A stretch of 64,000 nt of DNA from Planococcaceae bacterium Storch 2/2-2 (GTDB lineage: Bacteria > Bacillota > Bacilli > Bacillales_A > Planococcaceae), in NCBI GenBank assembly GCA_009740415.1, contig WOYE01000008.1:221881-285880 (forward strand), written 5' to 3'. The first letter of the stretch is position 1. Each line of letters opens with the position of its first letter. Below are positions 26,759 through 36,611 of this stretch, piece after piece. Position numbers and translations under genes: made by a program. The notes below the pieces were generated by a model. That model made no database searches, was not told where the DNA came from, and saw nothing but the letters and a program-made list of their open reading frames with translations.

Positions 26759-27514
26759 ATGATTCATTCTTTTAGTGATGCGACGATTGTACGGTTTTCG
26801 CGCAAGATGCTCGATGCTCCCGAACAGAACAATATGGGGCTGCACGTGGCACGTCGCCAAGAAGACGTCATTATGAATCGGCGCAATTTTTTGCAGTCAT
26901 TCGGCTATACGCTCGATGACCTCGTCTGCGCCGAGCAAACACATAGCGCCATCATTCATAAAGTAACTGCTGCAGATCGTGGAGCAGGTTCAACTCAGTA
27001 CGAAACGGGGATCCCGGTCGCTGATGCGCTCTATACTCGTGAAAGTGACGTCGTTCTCGGAACGTTCGTCGCGGACTGTATCCCTGTCGTCTTGTGGGAT
27101 CCGGTGCAACAAATTATCGGTGTCGTTCATTCAGGCTGGCAAGGTACCGTGAAAGAAATCGTGCGTGTTATGATTCAAACACTCGTGCGCGATGAACAGT
27201 GCGACCCGTCCACATTGCACCTTTGGCTCGGTCCATCATTGAGTGAACGACGCTTTGAAGTCGATCAGGACGTGTATGAGCAGTTTTTCGATTTACCATA
27301 CGCTCGACCGTTCATTCGTTGGAACGAACAAACGAACAAATGGCACATTGATACGAAAGCGGTCGTTCGTGAACAAGCTTTACAGGAAGGTGTGCTTCGG
27401 AAACATTTATCGATCGACGCGACGTGTACGTTCGATGCCATCGATGGATTTTCTTATCGAGAAGACCGATCGTGCGGTCGTCATTTAGCGACGATCGTTC
27501 GACCGAGTAATTAA
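26759..27514 (+). CDS. pgeF: Laccase-domain protein PgeF (YfiH family)
   Basis: The product (251 residues) has the three hallmark metal-site motifs of the family: CAEQTHSA (residues 60-67), ADCIPV (about 106-111) and HSGWQGT (about 124-130). Members were first called polyphenol oxidases. E. coli PgeF removes misincorporated L-Ser from peptidoglycan precursors, and others act as purine nucleosidases or adenosine deaminases. The substrate here is not fixed by sequence. GAGGAGA precedes the ATG. It is flanked by two strong terminators, so it is a single-gene unit. Confidence 0.88.
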   Translation: MIHSFSDATIVRFSRKMLDAPEQNNMGLHVARRQEDVIMNRRNFLQSFGYTLDDLVCAEQTHSAIIHKVTAADRGAGSTQYETGIPVADALYTRESDVVLGTFVADCIPVVLWDPVQQIIGVVHSGWQGTVKEIVRVMIQTLVRDEQCDPSTLHLWLGPSLSERRFEVDQDVYEQFFDLPYARPFIRWNEQTNKWHIDTKAVVREQALQEGVLRKHLSIDATCTFDAIDGFSYREDRSCGRHLATIVRPSN

Positions 27515-27517
27515 AGA

Positions 27518-27558
27518 GAAGCCGTTCAAAATGTGAATCATTTTGAACGGCTTCTTTT
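27518..27558. terminator. Bidirectional terminator pgeF / selO
   Basis: GAAGCCGTTCAAAATG pairs perfectly with CATTTTGAACGGCTTC, flanked by short A/T runs. Confidence 0.85.
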
Positions 27559-28993
27559 ATGTTCCACAATACGTAACGAATGGTTCTTCATCGTGAGGTG
27601 CTGAGCGATAGGGCTCATTCAACGTCGTCTTCGTATACGGCTCGCGAACAATTTCCAACCATCGCTCCACGTCTTCCCAATTGCCTCGAACCGCTTCATC
27701 AATCGCTTCTTCCACATAACTGTTACGTGGGATCACAACAGGGTTCACTTGCTCCATCCAAGCAACCGCTTGCTCTACCTTTTCGCCAATACGCGCGAGC
27801 CATTGGCGCTTCCACTCTTGAAAGGCAGGCGTTTCAAACGCTGCTTCCTCGAACTCCTGTTCCGTTAAAGCTCGAAACGTATTCGTGAAATCAAGCTTGT
27901 GCGTCTCCATCAACTGGAGCAACGCTTCGATGAGCGGCCGATCGTCTTCCGTCGCTTCGATTCCTATTTTATGTCCGAACATTTTCAGCCATGCTCGCTC
28001 GTAAAATCTTTCGTACATCGAGGCGATTCGTTGCGCCTCTTCTACACCTTCTTCGTCGGTCGCTCCGAGTAAAGGAATGAACGTCTCTAACAACCTTGCC
28101 ATGTTCCAGCCACCAATCGCCGGCTGATTGCGGTAACGATACCTTCCTTGATGATCGATGGAACTGAACACCGTATCCGCATCGTATACGTCCATAAATG
28201 CGCAAGGTCCGTAATCGATCGTTTCTCCAACGATGGATGCATTGTCTGTATTCATTACACCGTGAATGAAGCCGACCCCTTGCCATTGAGCGATCAATGT
28301 CGCTTGTCGTTCCAACGTTCGTTCCAAAAATTGAGACAAAGCAACTTCAGGTGTTTCAAGAAGATCGGAATCGTACTGTTGCATCATCCAGTTTGCTAGT
28401 TCTTTCACACGCTCGTCCGATCCATAATGGTACGCGTATTCAAAAGTTCCTACACGGACGTGACTCGTCGCTAAACGAACGATCAATCCTCCAGCTAGCG
28501 GAACCCCTCGGTGGACTTCTTCACCAGTCTGCACGACAGCGAGCGTCCTCGTCGTCGGTATTCCGAAAGCATGCATCGCTTCACTCATAATCGCTTCTCG
28601 AATCATCGGACCGAGTGCACCACGCCCATCTCCCCCTCTTGAAAAAGGAGTACGACCGCTTCCTTTCCATTGCCACTCTTTCCAACCGAACGGCGTTTCA
28701 ACCGCGCCTAACGTTACCGCCCGTCCATCACCTAACATCGTTAAATGACCGAACTGATGGCCCATGTATGCTTGTGCGTACGGCTGAAGCATGGATCCAA
28801 ACGCATTTCCTGCCAATAAACGGGTTCCCTCACTTGATGCCAATTGCTCGAGCGGCCAGTCGTACGATCGAATGAGTGATTCGTTCAACCATTCGACCGT
28901 AGGTGCACTGACACTTGATGGCTCACTGTCTCGATAAAAAAACGGGTCGAGTGCTCGATACGGCTGCTTCCACGTCCAATCCCATCGTTCCAT
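27557..28993 (-). CDS. selO: Protein AMP transferase SelO (YdiU)
   Basis: SelO is a pseudokinase-fold enzyme that transfers AMP from ATP to hydroxyl side chains of proteins. The product (478 residues) shows MLGDGRAVTLGAV, the SGRTPFSRGGDGRGALGPMI motif, GGLIVRLATSHVRVGTFEY and FIHGVMNTDNASIVGETIDYG. The Asn/Asp residues of the last segment form the catalytic-loop and metal-binding positions. The C-terminal selenocysteine found in animals is absent, as usual in bacteria, where a Cys near the end (VTYCGT) replaces it. GGAGGGA precedes the ATG. Monocistronic. Confidence 0.92.
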   Translation of the reverse strand: MERWDWTWKQPYRALDPFFYRDSEPSSVSAPTVEWLNESLIRSYDWPLEQLASSEGTRLLAGNAFGSMLQPYAQAYMGHQFGHLTMLGDGRAVTLGAVETPFGWKEWQWKGSGRTPFSRGGDGRGALGPMIREAIMSEAMHAFGIPTTRTLAVVQTGEEVHRGVPLAGGLIVRLATSHVRVGTFEYAYHYGSDERVKELANWMMQQYDSDLLETPEVALSQFLERTLERQATLIAQWQGVGFIHGVMNTDNASIVGETIDYGPCAFMDVYDADTVFSSIDHQGRYRYRNQPAIGGWNMARLLETFIPLLGATDEEGVEEAQRIASMYERFYERAWLKMFGHKIGIEATEDDRPLIEALLQLMETHKLDFTNTFRALTEQEFEEAAFETPAFQEWKRQWLARIGEKVEQAVAWMEQVNPVVIPRNSYVEEAIDEAVRGNWEDVERWLEIVREPYTKTTLNEPYRSAPHDEEPFVTYCGT

Positions 28994-29008
28994 CGCGATC
29001 CCTCCTCT

Positions 29009-29488
29009 TTATTTATGATACGGTTCGTTATGATTAATGCGAAATGCTCGGTACACTTGTTCCAATAAAATGAGCTTCATGAGCTGATGCGGAAATGTCA
29101 TTTTTGAAAAGGACAGTGATTCGTCAGCACGTTGCAACATGCGTTCGTGAAGACCGAGTGATCCACCGATCACAAACGTCACTTTACTTTTTCCATACGT
29201 CGCTAACGAATCGAGTCGCTCGGCTAGTTGTTCACTCGTCATCATCTGTCCACCTAAATCGAGTGCGATGACATGTTCAGTCGCTCCAATTTTTGCGAGC
29301 AATCGCTCAGCCTCTTTTTCTTTCACTCGCTCCATCTCAACAGGACTGAGCTGTTCAGGTGCTTTTTCATCCGCCACTTCAACGATCGACACTTTCGCAT
29401 ACGGGCGTAGTCGCTTTTCAAATTCTGCAATGCCTAACTTTAAATACTTCTCTTTCACTTTACCGACTGATGCAATTGTAATATTCAC
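29009..29488 (-). CDS. rlmH: 23S rRNA (pseudouridine1915-N3)-methyltransferase
   Basis: RlmH is a small SPOUT methyltransferase that methylates pseudouridine 1915 in helix 69 of 23S rRNA. The product (159 residues, full family length) has [19 protein letters not shown], the knot segment [14 protein letters not shown] and the C-terminal RFINH-like [12 protein letters not shown]. Its ATG overlaps the stop of the CxxH/CxxC gene by four bases (ATGA), so the two are translated as a coupled pair. It lies near the htrA end of the WalRK cluster, as is common in Bacillales. Confidence 0.95.
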   Translation of the reverse strand: MNITIASVGKVKEKYLKLGIAEFEKRLRPYAKVSIVEVADEKAPEQLSPVEMERVKEKEAERLLAKIGATEHVIALDLGGQMMTSEQLAERLDSLATYGKSKVTFVIGGSLGLHERMLQRADESLSFSKMTFPHQLMKLILLEQVYRAFRINHNEPYHK

Positions 29489-29643
29489 TTCGTCTCTCCT
29501 CCAATGCGATACGTCGCTTGCTCGTCACAAAATTGGCACGTCCGTTCACCTTCATACGGTTCCATAACCGGTGCATGTTCGGTGCGCGCAACAGCTTCAT
29601 CAAGTGCGCGCCCTGTATGTTGTAAACAACAAAACCACTCCAT
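29485..29643 (-). CDS. Small CxxH/CxxC protein (BA_5709 family)
   Basis: The product (52 residues) carries a Cys-x-x-His (CLQH) near the start and Cys-x-x-Cys (CQFC) near residue 38, a presumed zinc-binding pair typical of this Bacillales family found next to rlmH. ATG 29643 is preferred because GGGAGG stands 8 bases upstream. Longer in-frame starts run back through the htrA terminator. The function is unknown. It is coupled to rlmH by a four-base overlap. Confidence 0.75.
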   Translation of the reverse strand: MEWFCCLQHTGRALDEAVARTEHAPVMEPYEGERTCQFCDEQATYRIGGETK

Positions 29644-29659
29644 CTTCATTCCTCCCGTC

Positions 29660-29688
29660 AAAAAAGAGTGGCGGTTGCCACTCTTTTT
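29660..29688 (-). terminator. Terminator after htrA
   Basis: On the minus strand AAAAAGAGTGGC pairs with GCCACTCTTTTTT around a 4-base loop. It ends the walR-htrA operon 17 bases before the CxxH/CxxC start codon, so rlmH expression may depend on read-through or on an unseen promoter. Confidence 0.85.
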
Positions 29689-30901
29689 AAAATGTTTCGC
29701 CTTCGCGCAATTGCATATCGACTTCAATTTTCTTTCCTTCGCGATACAATGTCACTTTCATCGAATCGCCTACCTTTTTCTTCGTGTATAAATGACGTCG
29801 AAGTGAAATCATATCTTCCACTTCGGTGTCGTCGAGTTTCACGATTACATCATACGGTTTTAAACCAGCTAAAGCAGACGGTGTGTTCGGCAATACTTCA
29901 ACGACGACGACACCACCCGTCACTTCTTTCGGAAGCTTTAACTCCAGCTGTTGTTGATGAGCGGACACTCGTTGTAAATCGAGTAACGAAACACCCATCG
30001 TCGGCCGTGACACTTCTCCCGTCGTCTCTAACTGATCAATGATTGGTAGAGCGAGATTGATAGGAATCGCTAATCCGATTCCTTCTACTGCTTCTGAAGA
30101 TATTTTCATCGAGTTAATTCCGACGAGTTGGCCTGCCATATTAATGAGGGCACCGCCTGAGTTTCCAGGATTGATCGCTGCGTCGGTTTGAATCGCTTCT
30201 GCTTGCCAATCTTCAACTCCGTCGTTATCGAAATCAACAGGAATGAGACGGTCCTTTCCAGAAATGACTCCGACCGTTACGGACCCTGAAAATCCTAATC
30301 CGAGTGGGTTCCCGATCGCCATCACCGTCTCACCACGCTTCAACGTATCAGAGTCTCCCATTTGAACGACTGAATCGACATGTTCTGATGGAATTTCAAC
30401 GACGGCTAAATCGGTCCAAATATCACTTCCAACGAGCTTTCCATCTACTTTCGTACCGTCGTCAAATGTCACTTCGAGTTCTTCTGCATCTTGAACGACG
30501 TGATGGTTCGTCACAATATACGCACGTTCGCCATCGACTTTATAAATGACACCTGATCCAGTACCAGCTTCTGCCGTACTCGTTTTCGATGTCCAAAAAT
30601 CTCGGATCGTTTGGACATTCGTAATACCGACTACTTGATGAGCGACTTCCTCAACTACTTTCGTTAAGTCCGTGTCGACATCAACTGACACTTGTTCTGT
30701 TTGCAATTCGGACATATTCGTTCCTTCTGACATTTGATCCGTTCCTGGTGACCAAATTGACCAACTTACAAACCCGACAACTGTTCCACCGATGATTGCT
30801 CCGAAAAGCGTCTGCCAAAACCCAGTCTTTTTCGGACGTTTCGGCGGGAGCGATGGTTGGCGAGTAACCGGTTCTCGTACATACGGTTGTTCTTCCATCA
30901 T
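29687..30901 (-). CDS. htrA: HtrA-type serine protease
   Basis: The product (404 residues) is a membrane-anchored quality-control protease facing outside the cell. It has a TM segment at 26-47, a trypsin-like domain with His134 (TNHHVV), Asp164 (TDLAVVEI) and Ser248 (GNSGGAL), and one C-terminal PDZ domain from about 310. It degrades or refolds misfolded exported proteins. It begins 23 bases after walJ, so it is the last gene of the WalRK operon, as yyxA is in B. subtilis. AGGAGG lies 6 bases before the first ATG of a Met-Met start. Confidence 0.95.
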   Translation of the reverse strand: MMEEQPYVREPVTRQPSLPPKRPKKTGFWQTLFGAIIGGTVVGFVSWSIWSPGTDQMSEGTNMSELQTEQVSVDVDTDLTKVVEEVAHQVVGITNVQTIRDFWTSKTSTAEAGTGSGVIYKVDGERAYIVTNHHVVQDAEELEVTFDDGTKVDGKLVGSDIWTDLAVVEIPSEHVDSVVQMGDSDTLKRGETVMAIGNPLGLGFSGSVTVGVISGKDRLIPVDFDNDGVEDWQAEAIQTDAAINPGNSGGALINMAGQLVGINSMKISSEAVEGIGLAIPINLALPIIDQLETTGEVSRPTMGVSLLDLQRVSAHQQQLELKLPKEVTGGVVVVEVLPNTPSALAGLKPYDVIVKLDDTEVEDMISLRRHLYTKKKVGDSMKVTLYREGKKIEVDMQLREGETF

Positions 30902-30924
30902 ACAACTCCTCCTATCTCATCAAT

Positions 30925-31722
30925 TTAGACGGTCGTTAACCGTGTAGGTTCCTCAGGATCTGTATCTTCCAATCGAACATACTCACCTACTCGAATCCCA
31001 CAAGCTTCTAACGTTTGTGCAACACTTAAACGAGCGAGCTCTTTCATATTGTTATCTCTACTCAAATGCGCTAAATAAATTGACGTTTCCTTTTCCTCGA
31101 CGACTTCACTCATCGCTACTGCGGCATCTTCATTCGAAACGTGACCGACATCACTTAAAATACGACGCTTCAAACTCCACGGATAACTGCCCATCTGTAA
31201 CATGCCAACGTCATGATTGCTTTCGAAAATAAACGCATCCGCGCCGCGAATAAATCCTTTCATGCGGTCACTGACGTAACCGGTATCGGTCATGATCGCG
31301 AGCTTTCGTTCATTGCTGTACATTGAAAAAAACATCGGGTTCACCGCATCGTGGGAGACGTTAAACGACTCGATATCGATCGATGCGAGCGTTAAATGTT
31401 GCTCCGGCTCCAAACGATATTCGTAGTCGGACGGTATTTTTCCAATCGACGGACGCATCGCTTCCCACGTTTTTTCATTCGCATAAATGGGAACGTGATG
31501 CTTTCTCGATAAAACACCAACTCCTTGGATATGATCCGTATGTTCGTGCGTCACGAGAATTCCTTCCACTTGATCCATCGAACGACCAATTTTCGCTAAA
31601 CGTTCGGTAATTTTTTTACCGCTCAGGCCAGCATCGATCAGAAATCCTCGCCCATCTTTTTCTACGTAGGTGCAATTTCCTTTACTGCCACTTGCTAACA
31701 CACTAAACTGCATCTTCCTCAT
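30925..31722 (-). CDS. walJ: MBL-fold hydrolase WalJ (YycJ)
   Basis: The product (265 residues) is a metallo-beta-lactamase-fold protein with the metal motif [10 protein letters not shown], Asp in LIDAG, and His in NVSHDA and HVSNED. WalJ is linked to the coordination of cell-wall synthesis with division and to DNA-repair-like nuclease activity. The exact substrate is unknown. The first ATG overlaps the yycI stop (ATGA). A Met three codons later aligns with homologs that start with (H/Q)FSVLASGS, so the true start may be 31713. It is the fifth gene of the WalRK operon. Confidence 0.9.
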   Translation of the reverse strand: MRKMQFSVLASGSKGNCTYVEKDGRGFLIDAGLSGKKITERLAKIGRSMDQVEGILVTHEHTDHIQGVGVLSRKHHVPIYANEKTWEAMRPSIGKIPSDYEYRLEPEQHLTLASIDIESFNVSHDAVNPMFFSMYSNERKLAIMTDTGYVSDRMKGFIRGADAFIFESNHDVGMLQMGSYPWSLKRRILSDVGHVSNEDAAVAMSEVVEEKETSIYLAHLSRDNNMKELARLSVAQTLEACGIRVGEYVRLEDTDPEEPTRLTTV

Positions 31723-32543
31723 TCGCTCCCTTCTTCGTATACCCGTCCCTCGTCCATTTGAAAATCAATCACTTTTCCTTCGATCGCATTAATGAAGTGA
31801 TGTTCTACTTCCCCATCATCTAACAAGACACGAACGTGCCATGTCGGAGCGAACACTTGCGTTTCTGTAAATTGAACGAGTGTCGAATATCCGAGTACTA
31901 CACTTTCTATGTGAGAATTTTGTTTCAAATAACCTTTCGTCGCCAATGAACTGATCGCTTCAAAAGGAGTTAAAATGTTCTTTTTCTGATTGAAACTAAC
32001 GAACTGCTCAAGCGCTGTTTGATCGTATCGAACGACTTCGTCCGATTCGTTTAAATGAAGCTCTAACTTTCCGTGCGGACTATAGTAGATCGGTTCATCC
32101 GCAACCGTTTGATACAATGTCAACACTCGCGTCTCTTCGTTCCACTCCCACACTTTATATTGCTCGCCGCTCCAAACGTAACGTTTCAAAAAGTCTTCCA
32201 CCATGTAATGACCGTCTGCATCTTTCGTCAGCTTCGGTAAATCTTTCATATAAGAACGTAAAGAAACATTGTCAATAATACTCGTATTTTGGTTTTCTAA
32301 CGTAGCGACTTCCTCGACTGTGAAATGTTTCACCTTCGCTGAAACGTAAGATGAACTCATCTCTTCTTCCGGAAATTCTTCGTACGTAATGTTATCGAGC
32401 TTCAATGATTCAACGATCGAGAGGCTTCCGAGCACTTCAACATTTTGTGCTTGATTATGTTGATTAATGTAAACGGAATATAAAAAGACGTTCAAAATCG
32501 CGAAAATAAAAATGAAGATCGTTTTCGTTTTTGACCATTCCAG
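31719..32543 (-). CDS. yycI: WalRK auxiliary protein YycI, probable CTG start
   Basis: YycI is a single-pass membrane protein that, with YycH, modulates the WalK sensor kinase from outside the membrane. Homologs begin M(D/E)WSKTKTIFI. Here that start corresponds to a CTG codon at 32543-32541, preceded by GGGAGGA with 7 bases spacing and one base after the yycH stop. In-frame ATG (32585) or TTG alternatives lie inside yycH and lack SD sequences. A TM helix follows (about residues 8-25), with a large extracellular domain behind it. The product is 274 residues from the CTG. Confidence 0.8.
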   Translation of the reverse strand: MEWSKTKTIFIFIFAILNVFLYSVYINQHNQAQNVEVLGSLSIVESLKLDNITYEEFPEEEMSSSYVSAKVKHFTVEEVATLENQNTSIIDNVSLRSYMKDLPKLTKDADGHYMVEDFLKRYVWSGEQYKVWEWNEETRVLTLYQTVADEPIYYSPHGKLELHLNESDEVVRYDQTALEQFVSFNQKKNILTPFEAISSLATKGYLKQNSHIESVVLGYSTLVQFTETQVFAPTWHVRVLLDDGEVEHHFINAIEGKVIDFQMDEGRVYEEGSE

Positions 32544-32544
32544 T

Positions 32545-33864
32545 TTACTCTCCTCCCTCTTCAATCCAACGCGACCACGTTCCATTCATTAAATAGAACC
32601 ATGCTGGTTTTAAAATGAATAATCGACGCTCTTCGTCTTGTACCATGACGTATCCGACTGTCAATTCTTCTACTTTCGTCTCATCAAACATTTCAGCTTG
32701 TCGCATCGACTCGATCACTTCAACGCCAGACACGAGTTCAACCGGATCGCTGCCGACGAGCAATGTCGAATCGAATGAATAATACGGTCGAATGTAACGG
32801 AACACATCATTTTCACCGTAATTTTGAACGATTTCAGTTGCGCCGACGTGATCACTGTAAACCGGTAATCCTTCAACGAACAATTGGAACCGTACGTATC
32901 TCGTAATCGGGTTCATATGGACGTACAAAAATTCATCCGTCCATCCACCGTGTTCGTTAATAAAGTCGATCGTATTGAAAAGTAATTCAGAAGGAATCGC
33001 GAGCTCGGTACTTTCCGCAGCTGGATAAACGTAGTTGAGCATTTTCATGCTCGTATCGACGGTCATCATCGCGCGGTCATCACCGTACTCTTCTTTCGTT
33101 CCATCGACCGACGTACGTCTTACAACGTTCGGATCTTTAAATAGAGCATCTCGAAAACGTTTCGGATCGATTTCTTCTTGATAATACGTATTTTGATTCA
33201 CTTCCACTCGTTCCGCAGGTACAGCGATAAATGCTAAGTCGCTCGGTCCTACTTCTTCATACGGTTTTAGTCGTTCTCCCCACGACTTGAAAAAGGCAGT
33301 CGCAGCGAGTTGGTCTTCTATATCGACATTCGCTTTATAAAAATATTCGTGCTTGCGGTTAATGAAATAAACGTTGTACTGGTTCAATGATTCTTCCCAT
33401 TCAAAGACGAGACGGTCGAAGGAACCTTCAGGGATGCTTTCATCTTTCAACGGAAATACGTTCTCATACGCTAAAAATGGCACTTCCCCGTGAAAATAAA
33501 GCAAATACGAATGAGGTTGAGCGAGTACTTTTTTCATCCGCTCTTTCGTAAATCGTTCCGTTTCCATCGTCAATCCACGAACCGACCATCGGTTCACTTC
33601 TTCCAACAGTTCATCGATTCTCTCCGGAGCATTTTCTCCACGCAATTGATCGTCCTCTGTTCGATAAACGACTTTATACGGTACGATGACTTCTTCGACT
33701 TTGCGCTTTTCCGCAATCGAAACGTCAGTCGTCGTCTGTTGCTCAATCGTTTCGTAACTCGGAGTGTACGTCCAAATAGAAAAAGTTAACATGACACTCG
33801 TGATGACGAGGATGAGCAAGACGACTGTTTTGAGCGACTCCATCCCTCGCTTTTCTCTATTCAT
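32545..33864 (-). CDS. yycH: WalRK auxiliary protein YycH
   Basis: YycH (439 residues from the chosen start) has one N-terminal membrane helix (about residues 12-30) and a large extracellular domain. With YycI it controls WalK activity. The family is divergent, so the call rests on position between walK and yycI, size and topology. The start is uncertain: ATG 33864 overlaps the walK stop by 8 bases with GAGGATGGTG upstream, and alternatives are 33876 and 33843. Confidence 0.82.
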   Translation of the reverse strand: MNREKRGMESLKTVVLLILVITSVMLTFSIWTYTPSYETIEQQTTTDVSIAEKRKVEEVIVPYKVVYRTEDDQLRGENAPERIDELLEEVNRWSVRGLTMETERFTKERMKKVLAQPHSYLLYFHGEVPFLAYENVFPLKDESIPEGSFDRLVFEWEESLNQYNVYFINRKHEYFYKANVDIEDQLAATAFFKSWGERLKPYEEVGPSDLAFIAVPAERVEVNQNTYYQEEIDPKRFRDALFKDPNVVRRTSVDGTKEEYGDDRAMMTVDTSMKMLNYVYPAAESTELAIPSELLFNTIDFINEHGGWTDEFLYVHMNPITRYVRFQLFVEGLPVYSDHVGATEIVQNYGENDVFRYIRPYYSFDSTLLVGSDPVELVSGVEVIESMRQAEMFDETKVEELTVGYVMVQDEERRLFILKPAWFYLMNGTWSRWIEEGGE

Positions 33865-35686
33865 CCCACTCACCATCCTCTACATCCGATTCTTCATAAG
33901 GCAACGTTAAAATAATCGTCGTACCTTTACCTTCTTCGCTTTCCGCTCGGATCCGACCACCGTGCGCAACGACCATTTCTTTCGCAATCGCAAGGCCGAG
34001 ACCGGTTCCTCCCATCGCTCGTGAACGTGCCCGATCGGCACGATAAAAACGATCGAAAATCCGGTCGACGTTTTCTTGTGGAATCCCCATTCCTTCGTCT
34101 GAAATGCTCACTTTCATCTCATCGTTTTCCGTCCAAAGAGCGAAACGTACCATGCCGCCATCTGGCGAGTACTTCAATGCATTCGAAATGATATTATCGA
34201 GCACTTGTGTCATCTTGTCCGTGTCAATTTCAACGAAAAGTTGTTCTTCAGAAAATCGTCTCTCAAACTCAACATTTTGCGATTTTGAAAACTCAAAGCG
34301 ATCGATAATCGCTCCGAAAAATCGGTTGAACTCAACGAGCTCTACATTCAGTTCATACTCGTGACTATCCATACGTGATAGCTTCAATAAGTCGTTCACG
34401 AGACGAATCATTCGCTCGGTTTCATTTTGAGTGACATTTAAAAAGTTCGGTGCAATGTCTGGGTCTTGCCACGCTCCATCGGCAAGGGCATCTAAATAGC
34501 TGCGCATCGTCGTTAACGGTGTACGAAGCTCGTGTGATACGTTCGATACGAACTCTCTTCGTTCCATATCGATTTTCTCTTGCTCAGTATTATCATGCAT
34601 CACCGCAATGAGCCCATTGACGAATCCTGTTTCTCGTTGAGTAACAGAAAATGTCACACGTAAAATGTATGGGCGTTCTTCCGTACTGAAATCAAGAGGA
34701 ATCGATTCATTCATTTGGCTTAACTCTTCAAACGTATAATCTTCCAAACCGAGTACGCTCGTAATCGGACGGTTCAAGACGAGCTCTCGCGTCATACGCA
34801 ACATTTTCAATGCGGAATCGTTAATCAAACTGACTCGACCTTTTCGATCGGTCGCGATGACACCATCTGTCATATTCGCTAAAACGGACGACAACTTCCT
34901 TCGTTCACTTTCCGTTGTCGATTGGGACTCCTGCAACTGATTCGTTAAATGGTTGAAAGCGATCGCTAACTGGCCGATTTCATCATCCCCGTATACGTTG
35001 ACTTTACGAGAGAAGTTCCCTTCTGCCATCGCTTGTGCTTGCTCCCTCATATCCGATATCGGTCGCGTAATCGTTCGAGCGATAAATATCCCGATGACTA
35101 ACGTGATCGACAGCGAAACCGCTGCACCGACCGCTAATATTTGATTGATCTCGTCAATTTGCTTATACACTTTTTCAATATTCGACTCGACATAAAGCGC
35201 ACCGATCACTTCTTTTCCATCGGTAATCGGCTGAGCACGTGCTAACACACGTTTTCTTAAATTAGGGTCAAGGTAAATGTTTTTAAAAGCACTTTCTGAC
35301 GTAATCGACTTTCTGACGAGTTCATCGACCGACCGTTGTCCGACCATCGTCTGATGGTCGAATACAGACGTTGCCAAAATACGATATTTCGAGTCAATTA
35401 CCCGAATCTCATTAATATCTTCCGACGTAAAACTGGAAAGGACGACCCTTAAGTTTTCTTCCAATGTCAGGTCGTCTTCTGTTCGTTCGCGCTTCATTTC
35501 TTCGCGCACACTAAATTCTATTAAGTTCATTCGATCGACGATCGACGTGCTGAAGTTCGTCTTTAACGTTTGCTCAAGCTCTCGGACGAAATACAATCCG
35601 ATAATTTGAAGAGCGATTAAAATGAGCAAAATGTAAATGAGAACTAATTTGACGTGAATCGATCGAAAAAAGCTCACCTTTTGCAT
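33857..35686 (-). CDS. walK: Essential sensor histidine kinase WalK (YycG)
   Basis: WalK senses cell-wall status and phosphorylates WalR. The product (609 residues) has TM1 at about 12-31, an extracellular PAS-like domain, TM2 at about 183-204, HAMP, a cytoplasmic PAS (about 262-365) and HisKA with the phospho-acceptor His385 in VSHELRTPL. HATPase_c with DEGMGIPQENVDRIFDRFY and GGTGLGLAI boxes follows. It lies 4 bases after walR and overlaps yycH. The domain order matches Bacillus and Staphylococcus WalK. Confidence 0.96.
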   Translation of the reverse strand: MQKVSFFRSIHVKLVLIYILLILIALQIIGLYFVRELEQTLKTNFSTSIVDRMNLIEFSVREEMKRERTEDDLTLEENLRVVLSSFTSEDINEIRVIDSKYRILATSVFDHQTMVGQRSVDELVRKSITSESAFKNIYLDPNLRKRVLARAQPITDGKEVIGALYVESNIEKVYKQIDEINQILAVGAAVSLSITLVIGIFIARTITRPISDMREQAQAMAEGNFSRKVNVYGDDEIGQLAIAFNHLTNQLQESQSTTESERRKLSSVLANMTDGVIATDRKGRVSLINDSALKMLRMTRELVLNRPITSVLGLEDYTFEELSQMNESIPLDFSTEERPYILRVTFSVTQRETGFVNGLIAVMHDNTEQEKIDMERREFVSNVSHELRTPLTTMRSYLDALADGAWQDPDIAPNFLNVTQNETERMIRLVNDLLKLSRMDSHEYELNVELVEFNRFFGAIIDRFEFSKSQNVEFERRFSEEQLFVEIDTDKMTQVLDNIISNALKYSPDGGMVRFALWTENDEMKVSISDEGMGIPQENVDRIFDRFYRADRARSRAMGGTGLGLAIAKEMVVAHGGRIRAESEEGKGTTIILTLPYEESDVEDGEWDE

Positions 35687-35690
35687 CGCG

Positions 35691-36401
35691 TTACTCCTGT
35701 TCTGGATCTCTCAAGTAATAGCCTACTCCACGACGCGTAACGATCCATGTCGGATGGCTCGGTGTATCTTCAATTTTTTCACGTAAACGACGAACGGTAA
35801 CGTCGACCGTACGTACATCTCCAAAATAATCGTATCCCCACACCGTTTGTAACAAATGTTCACGCGTGAGCACTTGCCCGATATGGCGCGCTAAATAATG
35901 CAACAACTCAAATTCGCGATGAGTTAGTTCGATCGTCTCGCCACGTTTCGTAACCGTGTAAGCATCGGGTTGAATCGTTAATACCCCTACTTCAATATCT
36001 TCCGACTCGACTTCAACTTCATCAGATACCGTCTTCATATGACGGCGCAAGTTCGCTTTGACACGAGCGATTAATTCGCGCGTACCGAACGGTTTCGTCA
36101 CATAATCATCGGCCCCTAATTCCAACCCGAGTACTTTATCGATTTCGGAATCTTTTGCAGTCAACATAATGATTGGGAAATCGTATTTTTTACGAACTTC
36201 TCGACAAACTTCCATTCCATCTCGTTTCGGTAACATAATATCGAGCAACATTAAATCAGGTTGGAGTTCTTCTACTCGTTCGAGCGCCTCTTCACCGTCG
36301 TACGCGCAATGAACCGTAAAGCCTTCCTTTTTTAAATTGAATTCTAATATATCTGCAATTGGTTTTTCGTCATCGACGACTAAAATCGTTTTATCTTGCA
36401 T
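35691..36401 (-). CDS. walR: Essential response regulator WalR (YycF)
   Basis: WalR (236 residues) is an OmpR/PhoB-type regulator of autolysin and cell-wall genes. The receiver domain has acidic Asp10/Asp11, phospho-acceptor Asp54 in LLDIMLP and Lys in TKPFGTREL. The C-terminal winged helix contains [31 protein letters not shown] 36401 is selected since AAAGG stands 8 bases upstream and homologs start at this point; in-frame ATGs at 36407 and 36422 are poorer. It is the first gene of the walRK-yycHI-walJ-htrA operon. Confidence 0.96.
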   Translation of the reverse strand: MQDKTILVVDDEKPIADILEFNLKKEGFTVHCAYDGEEALERVEELQPDLMLLDIMLPKRDGMEVCREVRKKYDFPIIMLTAKDSEIDKVLGLELGADDYVTKPFGTRELIARVKANLRRHMKTVSDEVEVESEDIEVGVLTIQPDAYTVTKRGETIELTHREFELLHYLARHIGQVLTREHLLQTVWGYDYFGDVRTVDVTVRRLREKIEDTPSHPTWIVTRRGVGYYLRDPEQE

Positions 36402-36578
36402 ATTCATATCCTTTCTCAACATCCTTCTTTTTTAAGAACGGTCTACTTGTACTTTATCATTTTTCACTATTTTTCGCACACTTCTGAATGGCCGGACGAT
36501 GAATCGAAGAGGAACGCTCATCAGCACTTACCTCTTTCCAAACACATGCGTCTCCGTCTATCGTGAGCCTTCAGGAAG

Positions 36579-36611
36579 CAAAAAACCTCAACCACAACAG
36601 TGGCTGAGGTT
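36579..36611 (-). terminator. Terminator of dnaB operon
   Basis: On the minus strand AACCTCAGCCAC pairs with GTGGTTGAGGTT, followed by a T-run. The stem begins within the dnaB stop codon. Confidence 0.85.
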
